A DNA stretch of 7,116 nt, taken from Saprospiraceae bacterium (GTDB lineage: Bacteria > Bacteroidota > Bacteroidia > Chitinophagales > Saprospiraceae). Within the stretch, counting starts at the first letter, position 1, and each line of letters starts with the position of its first letter. The DNA is taken from assembly GCA_007134625.1 (NCBI GenBank), contig SLKL01000292.1, forward strand, positions 1 through 7,116. Direction: 5' to 3'. A program made the position numbers and the translations under genes. Shown here piece after piece: positions 1 through 5,321 of this stretch. Below the pieces are notes generated by a model. The model had not been told where the DNA came from, did no database searches, and was given only the letters and a program-made list of their open reading frames with translations.

Positions 1-60
1 GGAAGTAGGAAGTAGGAAGTTGGGAGTAGGAAGTTGGGAGTAGGAAGTTGGGAGTAGAAG
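1..60. repeat. Tandem heptamer repeat array (GGAAGTA / GGAAGTT / GGGAGTA), open at the left edge
   Basis: The stretch is built from 7-base units without interruption. There are two GGAAGTA units (1-14), then three copies of a 14-base double unit GGAAGTTGGGAGTA (15-28, 29-42, 43-56), then a partial GAAG. The three double units are identical, which points to recent copying or slippage. The array starts at base 1, so its true length is unknown. It lies upstream of the ABM-like gene and does not look coding, since the unit carries in-frame TAG stops. Short intergenic heptamer arrays of this kind occur in Bacteroidota genomes; I state that from general knowledge, not from a search. Confidence 0.9.
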
Positions 61-148
61 TTATTCCCAAATTAGCATTGACAAATTCAAGAATAAGGGA
101 AACACAGATAAAACAGCCTCCCCCCATCATTCACATTACCATTTTCTC

Positions 149-156
149 TATATTTG
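149..156 (+). promoter_or_regulatory. Putative Bacteroidota -7 promoter box (TATATTTG)
   Basis: TATATTTG matches the phylum's TAnnTTTG -7 consensus exactly. It ends 20 bases before the ATG at 177, which would give a short leader of roughly 10-15 bases. No TTG-type -33 element is visible at the usual 17-23 base distance; that region is C-rich. The box supports the start at 177, because the longer reading frame opening at 48 would begin upstream of the promoter. A chance match in AT-rich DNA is possible. Confidence 0.45.
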
Positions 157-176
157 CACTTTTTATCGGGAAGAAT

Positions 177-476
177 ATGTTAACGAGAGTAGTGAAGCTT
201 ACCATTAATCCGGCTAATGCCACGGATTTTGTACAAATTTTTGAAGAATCAAAAAGTAAAATTCTCGCATTTGAGGGTTGTCATCACCTGAAATTATTTT
301 CGGATAAAAAGTATCCTAATATCTTTTTTACCTACAGTGTGTGTGAGAATGAGACGGCTTTGAATAATTATAGACATTCCGATTTATTTAAGGATACCTG
401 GAGTCGTACCAAAAAGCTTTTTGCCTGCCGGCCTGAAGCGTGGTCTCTTGATCAGCATTTTGAAGGTGATTCCTAA
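177..476 (+). CDS. Antibiotic biosynthesis monooxygenase (ABM) domain-like small protein
   Basis: This 99-residue protein resembles the stand-alone ABM (dimeric alpha-beta barrel) family. It opens with a beta strand (MLTRVVKLTINP) and a helix (ATDFVQIFEESKSKILAF). The family-like EGCHHLKLF strand, the IFFTYSVCEN strand, an ALNNYRHSDLF stretch and a C-terminal AWSLDQHF follow. The order and length fit single-domain family members, which usually work as homodimers in the cytoplasm. Some members oxidise aromatic polyketides or degrade heme, but many have no known substrate, and no heme-oxygenase signature is visible here. The frame is open back to 48, but the upstream 43 residues derive from the repeat edge and spacer and look unlike the family. 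The ATG at 177 also follows a TAnnTTTG box. The gene appears monocistronic, with long spacers around it. The family call is fairly secure; the reaction is unknown. Confidence 0.8.
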   Translation: MLTRVVKLTINPANATDFVQIFEESKSKILAFEGCHHLKLFSDKKYPNIFFTYSVCENETALNNYRHSDLFKDTWSRTKKLFACRPEAWSLDQHFEGDS

Positions 477-494
477 TTTCTTTATCGAATTAGG
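472..494 (+). other. Perfect 7-bp inverted repeat overlapping the stop codon of the ABM-like gene
   Basis: CCTAATT (472-478) pairs with AATTAGG (488-494) around a 9-base loop. The left arm contains the TAA stop at 474-476. It could form a 3'-end hairpin for the ABM-like transcript. The stem is AT-rich and no T-run follows, so it is a poor match to an intrinsic terminator. It may also be chance. Confidence 0.35.
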
Positions 495-624
495 CTATTA
501 GTCAATATTGTAAAACTTAGATGACTATTGGTTTTAACTTACTAATTGATTAAGAATTCATGATTTTAATAGCTAGATTAGGTGAACTAATAACTGAATG
601 GTTGGATAACTTAAATCATAAATT

Positions 625-666
625 GAACACCGAACACCGATTAACGATATACGATTTCAGAAGTAT
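625..666. repeat. Degenerate GA-phased heptamer array, six units
   Basis: Six consecutive 7-base units all begin with GA: GAACACC, GAACACC, GATTAAC, GATATAC, GATTTCA and GAAGTAT. The first two are identical and the rest have diverged. The last unit, GAAGTAT, nearly matches the GAAGTAG phase of the array at 1-60, which suggests one family of short tandem repeats. It lies in non-coding DNA between the ABM-like gene and aroB. Function is unknown; it could be a slippage relic or a remnant of a dispersed intergenic repeat. Confidence 0.65.
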
Positions 667-744
667 AAGTGTGTTACAAGAACAACAGATCAAGTCTATA
701 TTGAAAAAACAGAAACCTCTTAAATCGAAAATCTGTACTTGTTC

Positions 745-783
745 CCAACTCGGTTGGCGAATTCCTTGCCTGTCTCGGGACAG
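745..783. repeat. Two adjacent small hairpins with CTCGG-containing loop regions
   Basis: The first hairpin is CCAAC-TCG-GTTGG (745-757), a perfect 5-bp stem. The second is CTGTC-TCGG-GACAG (770-783), also a perfect 5-bp stem. Both carry CTCGG at the turn and lie 12 bases apart. No T-run follows on either strand, so they do not look like intrinsic terminators. They could be parts of a dispersed palindromic repeat or a structured RNA element. Such short stems can also arise by chance. Confidence 0.5.
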
Positions 784-935
784 AATGTAACGAGGTTATT
801 CAATCAAAAAAAATCTAAGAAGAATGCATGAATAAAAGTATTATAGAATTATCATAGTATATCTAAAGTTATTTTCAATATCAGTTATGCGTTTAATACA
901 ATTTCTTTATTACTGTTTGATTAATTCCTCAGCTA

Positions 936-968
936 TTGATAAAAATTGATTCAAATCTGATAACTTTG
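936..968 (+). promoter_or_regulatory. Putative Bacteroidota-type promoter for aroB (TTG-N22-TAACTTTG)
   Basis: TAACTTTG (961-968) matches the TAnnTTTG -7 consensus exactly. A TTG at 936-938 lies 22 bases upstream, within the 17-23 base spacing reported for this promoter class. Transcription would begin near 973-976 and leave a leader of about 25 bases before the aroB ATG at 999. That makes the alternative TTG start at 984 unlikely, since it would lie almost at the transcript's 5' end. Confidence 0.55.
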
Positions 969-969
969 T

Positions 970-995
970 AAAACCCGCTCTATTTGGGTTTTTTT
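970..995 (+). terminator. Terminator-like hairpin with T-run immediately upstream of aroB
   Basis: AAAACCC (970-976) pairs with GGGTTTT (986-992) around a 9-base loop, and the T-run continues to 995, four bases before the aroB ATG. The shape is that of a weak intrinsic terminator. It could stop read-through from upstream before aroB's own promoter takes over. If transcription starts near 973-976, however, the left arm is largely outside the aroB message and the hairpin could not form there. The strong A/T content of the stem leaves real doubt. Confidence 0.4.
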
Positions 996-998
996 GAC

Positions 999-2117
999 AT
1001 GAAAAATATACGACTACCAAACTACAGCATTTATCTCGATGACCATTGGAATAATCTCCGTGAAAGCATAAAGGATTACTCCAAAATCATCATTCTGATG
1101 GATGTCAATTCCAGGATATATTGTCTGGATGAATTCCTGATGCACTCTAAAATCCAGAACTACGAAACCATTGTCATACCCGATAAAGATGGCAATTGCA
1201 GCAGTGACACAAGGGGTGATGCGGAAAAAAACAGGATTCCAAACTGTATGGAACAGTATAAAAACCTGGAGACCTGCCAATATATTTTTGATCAATTTAT
1301 CAAGCTTGGAGCTGACAGACACTCTCTTCTGATCAATCTCGGTGGAGGTGTAGTGTGTGATATGGGCGGATTTTGTGCAGCTACCTTTATGCGTGGATTT
1401 AATTTTATCCATTTCCCGACCACACTTTTATCTCAGGTAGATGGTTCTGTGGGCGGAAAGCTGGGAGTCAATTTTAAGGGCTATAAGAATTTAGTGGGGG
1501 TATTTAAAGATCCACTTGACATTTTTATCTTCGATAAATTTCTGGATTCGCTACCCGAGCGGGAATTGAGATCTGGTTTTGCTGAAATAATTAAGCATGC
1601 CATGACTCTGAACTACAATCTGTGGGAGCAAATCACGGATATGGACAAAATTGACATTGAGCTTCTTTTGCCCTTAATCGAAAAGTCCATTGTACTTAAA
1701 AAACAAATAGTTCAGACTGATCCCTTTGAGAAGGGGAAACGAAAAATATTGAATTTTGGTCACACCCTAGGTCACGCCATAGAAACAGCCTACCTGAAAA
1801 GACAAATGCAGATCACTCATGGGGAGGCCGTAGCAGCAGGGATGGTAATGGAGTGTTATCTGTCGATGGTGTATTACAATCATCCGAAAGAGTGGCTGGA
1901 AAAAATAGTAGCTGAGTTTAGGAAGTTTTTTCCAAAAATTGATTTGTCAGATGAGATTTACAAGGAGGTTCTGGAAAATATTAAATTAGATAAAAAAAAT
2001 GTCGGCAGGGAGCCAATGTTTATCCTGCTATTGGAAGTGGGTAATGTAGAATACGATTTGAGAGTTCCCGAAGGTGCTATTGAGGAAGCCATCAACTATT
2101 ACCGATCTCAATATTAA
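999..2117 (+). CDS. aroB: 3-dehydroquinate synthase
   Basis: AroB converts DAHP to 3-dehydroquinate, the second step of the shikimate pathway, in the cytoplasm with NAD+ and a divalent metal. The 372-residue product carries the family's signatures. GGGVVCDMGGF (115-125) is followed by MRG (R132), PTTLLSQVDGSVGGK (K154) and KNLVGVF (K163). E196 and K199 lie in AEIIKHAM, then come R248, NFGHTLGHAIE (H255, H259), HGEAVAAGMVME (H274) and LDKKN (331-334). E196, H255 and H274 correspond to the metal ligands. The catalytic set is complete and includes both histidines of GHTLGHAIE, so a secondary-metabolism sugar cyclase is less likely. Two oddities stand out. About 22 extra residues (62-83) precede the MEQYK stretch, and GGKLG replaces the usual GGKTG. 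The ATG at 999 is chosen over an in-frame TTG at 984, which lies in a hairpin near the predicted transcript start. The next gene begins 97 bases downstream. Confidence 0.95.
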   Translation: MKNIRLPNYSIYLDDHWNNLRESIKDYSKIIILMDVNSRIYCLDEFLMHSKIQNYETIVIPDKDGNCSSDTRGDAEKNRIPNCMEQYKNLETCQYIFDQFIKLGADRHSLLINLGGGVVCDMGGFCAATFMRGFNFIHFPTTLLSQVDGSVGGKLGVNFKGYKNLVGVFKDPLDIFIFDKFLDSLPERELRSGFAEIIKHAMTLNYNLWEQITDMDKIDIELLLPLIEKSIVLKKQIVQTDPFEKGKRKILNFGHTLGHAIETAYLKRQMQITHGEAVAAGMVMECYLSMVYYNHPKEWLEKIVAEFRKFFPKIDLSDEIYKEVLENIKLDKKNVGREPMFILLLEVGNVEYDLRVPEGAIEEAINYYRSQY

Positions 2118-2160
2118 GGGTAAATAGAGGTGCCTATCTTCTCCCGCTGTAAATAAAAAC

Positions 2161-2197
2161 CCGGCTTTGACGTTTATGATTAAAATCTCAAGTCCGG
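2161..2197. other. Imperfect inverted repeat between aroB and the PBP gene
   Basis: CCGGCTTTGA (2161-2170) can pair with TCAAGTCCGG (2188-2197) around a 17-base loop, with one mismatch and one G-U pair. It lies 44 bases after the aroB stop and ends 17 bases before the next ATG. No T-run follows, so it is not a clear terminator. It could be a leader structure or a protein-binding site for the PBP gene. No TAnnTTTG box is visible in this 97-base gap, so the PBP gene may be read from the aroB promoter. Confidence 0.35.
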
Positions 2198-2214
2198 CAT
2201 AAAGAAGAAAACTA

Positions 2215-4776
2215 ATGAGTAAGGATTTAAACAAGAACCAATTTGACGATTACCGCCCATTATTCAAAAAATGGCTGACCAGACTATGGATCGTATTTGG
2301 ATTGGTCGTTATCGGCATAGGTATATTCTTCTTCCTAGTTTCCAGACAGGAATTACCTACTTTTGAAGAGTTGGAAAATCCCAATTTCAGCTTGGCGACA
2401 ACAGTGCTTGCTGAAGATGGGCGGGAGTTGGGCAGGTATTACGTGCAAAACAGAATACCGGTTACTTATGAAGACCTCAACCCGCATGTAATAAACGCTT
2501 TGGTATCCACTGAGGACCACCGCTATCACAATCATACGGGGATTGACTTTCAAGCCTTAGGAAGAGTTGCAACAAGAACGGTTATTCTCGGACAAAGAGA
2601 AGCAGGTGGTGGTAGTACCATCACTCAGCAATTGGCGAAGTTGCTTTTTCCCAGACCTGATTTGAGGGGACAAGGTCAGATTGGAAGGACAATTACTCTT
2701 GTGAATACTAAATTTAAGGAGTGGTTGACAGCATTAAAACTCGAGCGTAGCTATACCAAGGAAGAGATTATGGCTATGTATCTCAACGAGTTTGATTTTA
2801 TATTCGGAGCCCACGGAATCGAAGCTGCGGCGGAAACTTATTTTGGAAAAAGACAGGCAGATCTGGAAGTTCAGGAAGCTGCCATGTTGGTAGCCATGCT
2901 TAAAAATCCCTGGCAATACAGTCCGATTCGCTTCCCCAACAATGCAAAAAGGCAAAGAAATGTAGTGTTATCACAGATGCAGAGACGGGATGTGATTAGC
3001 ACCGAAGAAAGAGATTCTTTGATGGCACTTCCCCTGGATGTAAGCAACTTCAGGAGAAGCAATCACATTGATGGTTTGGCACCCTACTTTAGGATGGAGC
3101 TGGCAAAAGACCTGAGAAGATTATTGGCAAGAGATGAATTCAGAAAGCCCGACGGCAGTATGTACAATATCTACCGCGATGGACTAAGGGTATATACCAC
3201 CATAGATTACCGCATGCAGGAATTGGCGGAAAAGGTAATGTTGGACCACATGAAACAAGTTCAGGAAAGGTTTTTTGGCGAATGGCGAAATCTGGATCCG
3301 TGGACACATAATGACGGACGCATACCCGTGGACCTCAAAATGGCTGGATTAACCTCTTTGAAAAGGAATTCAGATAGGTACCGATCGATCCGGGAAAAAT
3401 ATTTAACCGAAATTCTGGAGGAAGTTAAAAACGAATTTGAGATAGAACTAAGAGACTTCGAAATAGATCGACTGAAAACTGCTGCCCGCGGTAACAGGCA
3501 AAGGACAACTCTGGAAAACAACAACAGCATCCCTTCTGAAACCCGAAAAGCTTATATGGAAATTCTGGATAGCGGCCTATGGGAAAGACTATCCGGAAAA
3601 TGGGACGAGATGCAGGAGGAAGTAGATAAGCAGTTTAACACGGAAGTTGAAATGGTAGTTTTTGCTTACAATTCTGCGGGGCAAACCGATACTGTAATGA
3701 CTCCCATGGATTCGATAAAGTATCACAGAATGCACCTGCAAACCGGCATTGTCGGCATTGAGCCATCGAGCGGTCAGGTAAAAGTCTGGGTAGGGGGAAT
3801 TGGACACAAATTCTTTCAGTTCGACCACGTGAGAACAATGAGACAAGTGGGTTCGACCTTTAAACCTTTTGTTTATGCTACGGCCATCTTTTTACAGGGT
3901 ATTTCTCCCTGTACTCAAATTGATGATGTACCCTATACCATAACACCGGGAGAGGGCAATTTCGGTCTAATTGATGAGTGGACACCCAAAAATGCTGACG
4001 GTACATTTACCTATGAAAAATTCTCGCTTTTTGACGGCTTAAAATACTCTAAAAACACCGGCTCAGTTTATCTCATGAAACTCATCGCCGATACAGAACC
4101 TGTCCGACAATTGGTCAACAGTATGGGTATAGACACTGATCGACCCCGCCCGGATGGCGAGATGAAAATCCCGAGACAACCCTCTATTTCTTTGGGTTCA
4201 GCTGATCTAACGGTTTTAGAGCTGACTTCAGCCTATTCAACTTTTGCCAACAATGGCGTACACGTTGAACCTCATTTCATTTCCAGAATAGAAGATCAAC
4301 ACGGCAGAGTGATTTACAGAGCTATTCCCGAGGAAAATACTGCTATGGACCCCAAAGCGAATTACGTCATGGTGGAGATGTTGAGGCATTGTACAGCCGG
4401 TCATTTTGCTTTTGCCAATATCAATAGCGATAACGGTGGAAAAACAGGAACTACCAACGATCATACAGATGGTTGGTTTGTGGGTATCACGCCCGAATTG
4501 GCTATTGGCACCTGGGTAGGTGGTAGTGATAGATGGATACGTTACAGGTCTTTTGCCAATGGTCAGGGATCGCGAATGGCAAGGCCGTTTTTTACCCAAT
4601 TTCTGGAGACCCTTGAAAATGATGACTATGTAAATTACTCAGGTGAGGGGCGCTTTATAAGACCTGCGGATGATTTGGGGATTGAGATAGAATGCGAACG
4701 CTTTCAACAATTTTCGGATAGGGACAGGGATTTGCTTGATCGCGATATCTTTGATGATCCCTTTGATGATTTTTAG
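2215..4776 (+). CDS. Class A penicillin-binding protein 1A (peptidoglycan glycosyltransferase/transpeptidase)
   Basis: This bifunctional enzyme polymerises lipid II into glycan strands and cross-links their peptides on the outer face of the inner membrane. The 853-residue protein has a short cytoplasmic N-terminus and one membrane anchor (about 24-42). A GT51 domain follows, with STEDHRYHNHTGID (catalytic E100), GGGSTITQQL (131-140) and FKEWLTALKLE (second Glu, E169), then EEIMAMYLNEF. The transpeptidase domain has all three motifs: STFK with nucleophile S547, SKN at 612-614 and KTG at 743-745. Between the domains, about residues 345-480 form a long, charged, probably helical insert, which I recall from Bacteroidota homologues. 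The C-terminus is very acidic (DRDRDLLDRDIFDDPFDDF). Family members are usually near 750-850 residues, so this is full length. The ATG at 2215 follows a purine-rich AAAGAAGAAAA stretch. Both active sites look intact. The mrcA/ponA symbol is withheld because PBP1 paralogue naming is uncertain here. Confidence 0.95.
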   Translation: MSKDLNKNQFDDYRPLFKKWLTRLWIVFGLVVIGIGIFFFLVSRQELPTFEELENPNFSLATTVLAEDGRELGRYYVQNRIPVTYEDLNPHVINALVSTEDHRYHNHTGIDFQALGRVATRTVILGQREAGGGSTITQQLAKLLFPRPDLRGQGQIGRTITLVNTKFKEWLTALKLERSYTKEEIMAMYLNEFDFIFGAHGIEAAAETYFGKRQADLEVQEAAMLVAMLKNPWQYSPIRFPNNAKRQRNVVLSQMQRRDVISTEERDSLMALPLDVSNFRRSNHIDGLAPYFRMELAKDLRRLLARDEFRKPDGSMYNIYRDGLRVYTTIDYRMQELAEKVMLDHMKQVQERFFGEWRNLDPWTHNDGRIPVDLKMAGLTSLKRNSDRYRSIREKYLTEILEEVKNEFEIELRDFEIDRLKTAARGNRQRTTLENNNSIPSETRKAYMEILDSGLWERLSGKWDEMQEEVDKQFNTEVEMVVFAYNSAGQTDTVMTPMDSIKYHRMHLQTGIVGIEPSSGQVKVWVGGIGHKFFQFDHVRTMRQVGSTFKPFVYATAIFLQGISPCTQIDDVPYTITPGEGNFGLIDEWTPKNADGTFTYEKFSLFDGLKYSKNTGSVYLMKLIADTEPVRQLVNSMGIDTDRPRPDGEMKIPRQPSISLGSADLTVLELTSAYSTFANNGVHVEPHFISRIEDQHGRVIYRAIPEENTAMDPKANYVMVEMLRHCTAGHFAFANINSDNGGKTGTTNDHTDGWFVGITPELAIGTWVGGSDRWIRYRSFANGQGSRMARPFFTQFLETLENDDYVNYSGEGRFIRPADDLGIEIECERFQQFSDRDRDLLDRDIFDDPFDDF

Positions 4777-4829
4777 AAGCTACTTTGAAACTTAAATCAA
4801 GTGGATATGTTTCCTATAAAAATCTTCTT

Positions 4830-5177
4830 ATGAATCCATATGTTGCTACTTTAGTAAATGCGATTACGCTCATCATTATGGCTGCCTGGGGCTACCTCGC
4901 TGCTGAGAATGGTTCGACAACTGCGCTTATTCCTGTCTTTTTTGGTGTGGTATTACTCTTGCTTTCGTCAGGGGTAAAAAAGCAAAACAAAGTTGTCAGT
5001 CACATCGTAGTTATACTGACTGTTTTGATTATTCTTTCTCTGTATATGCCCTTCCAAGGAGCACTGGAAAGAGGTGATAATGTCGCTTTAGTCAGGGTGC
5101 TGCTTATGATTGCTGCCGGCGTAGTGGCCATGATGGCCTATATTAAAAACTTCATGGCGAATAGGAAGGCGAAGTAA
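4830..5177 (+). CDS. Small four-helix membrane protein of unknown function
   Basis: This 115-residue protein is almost entirely membrane-embedded. Hydrophobic segments lie at about 5-25, 32-47, 55-75 and 85-105. They are joined by a short AENGS turn, a basic KKQNK loop and an ALERGDN loop, and the protein ends in a basic tail (NFMANRKAK). I recall similar uncharacterised small membrane proteins in Bacteroidota but can assign no named domain or activity. The frame is open from a TTG at 4785, eight bases after the PBP stop, which would add 15 residues. I prefer the ATG at 4830, because the protein then begins just before the first helix and the ATG follows an A-rich stretch. It lies 53 bases behind the PBP gene on the same strand and could share its transcript. 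A near-match promoter box (TACTTTG, 4781-4787) could also drive it alone. The gene is solid; the exact start is not. Confidence 0.75.
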   Translation: MNPYVATLVNAITLIIMAAWGYLAAENGSTTALIPVFFGVVLLLLSSGVKKQNKVVSHIVVILTVLIILSLYMPFQGALERGDNVALVRVLLMIAAGVVAMMAYIKNFMANRKAK

Positions 5178-5234
5178 AATACAGTCGAAAGCTTTTGTTT
5201 TTTCCAAACATCATCAATTTACTCCTCTTAGGTC

Positions 5235-5243
5235 TAGCATTTG
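5235..5243 (+). promoter_or_regulatory. Weak candidate -7 box upstream of the lipoprotein gene (TAGCATTTG)
   Basis: TAGCATTTG resembles TAnnTTTG but has three instead of two bases between TA and TTTG. No -33 TTG lies at the expected distance. It would give a leader of about 70 bases before the ATG at 5322. The 144-base gap after the membrane-protein gene suggests the lipoprotein gene has its own promoter, but this is the best candidate only by a small margin. Confidence 0.25.
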
Positions 5244-5321
5244 AATTATCTTAGCTTTTTTATATAAAAGACTTGGGTGTGCTCTGATTGGAGTGAACTC
5301 AGGTATAATTCAAAAATCAAA

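Larger units (their letters stand above)
477..998. other. 522-base intergenic spacer without a convincing gene
   Basis: This AT-rich stretch separates the ABM-like gene from aroB. A 76-codon frame is open at 560-790, but it runs through a heptamer repeat and two hairpins, and its translation looks like no protein family. What can be seen is a GA-phased repeat (625-666), twin hairpins (745-783), an A-run near 806-813, then very AT-rich DNA leading to the aroB promoter box (961-968). I saw no tRNA, rRNA or recognisable riboswitch on either strand. An unrecognised small RNA cannot be excluded. Confidence 0.7.

Noticed and set aside
48..176. N-terminal extension of the ABM-like gene to a start at 48
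   Set aside because: The codon at 48 is TTG inside the tandem repeat, the extra 43 residues do not fit the family, and the TATATTTG box at 149-156 would lie inside the gene.
499..527. TAGTCA...TGACTA inverted repeat after the ABM-like gene
   Set aside because: Only six AT-rich base pairs with a 17-base loop; easily expected by chance in this composition.
560..790. A 76-codon open frame in the spacer upstream of aroB
   Set aside because: It runs across the heptamer array and both hairpins, its translation has no family resemblance, and no start signal stands out.
984..998. TTG start for aroB at 984
   Set aside because: It falls in the loop of the 970-992 hairpin and within about ten bases of the predicted transcript start; ATG 999 fits family N-termini better.
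999..2117. Reading the AroB-like protein as a secondary-metabolism sugar cyclase (EEVS or DOI synthase type)
   Set aside because: All AroB-type residues, including both His of GHTLGHAIE and the DKKN motif, are present, and no biosynthetic cluster genes surround it.
1014..4599. Several minus-strand open frames of 63-132 codons inside aroB and the PBP gene
   Set aside because: They lie fully antisense to well-supported genes, and none of their translations resembles a protein family.
5304..5309. A perfect TATAAT upstream of the lipoprotein gene
   Set aside because: It ends only 12 bases before the ATG, has no -35 partner at about 17 bases, and Bacteroidota promoters use a different consensus.
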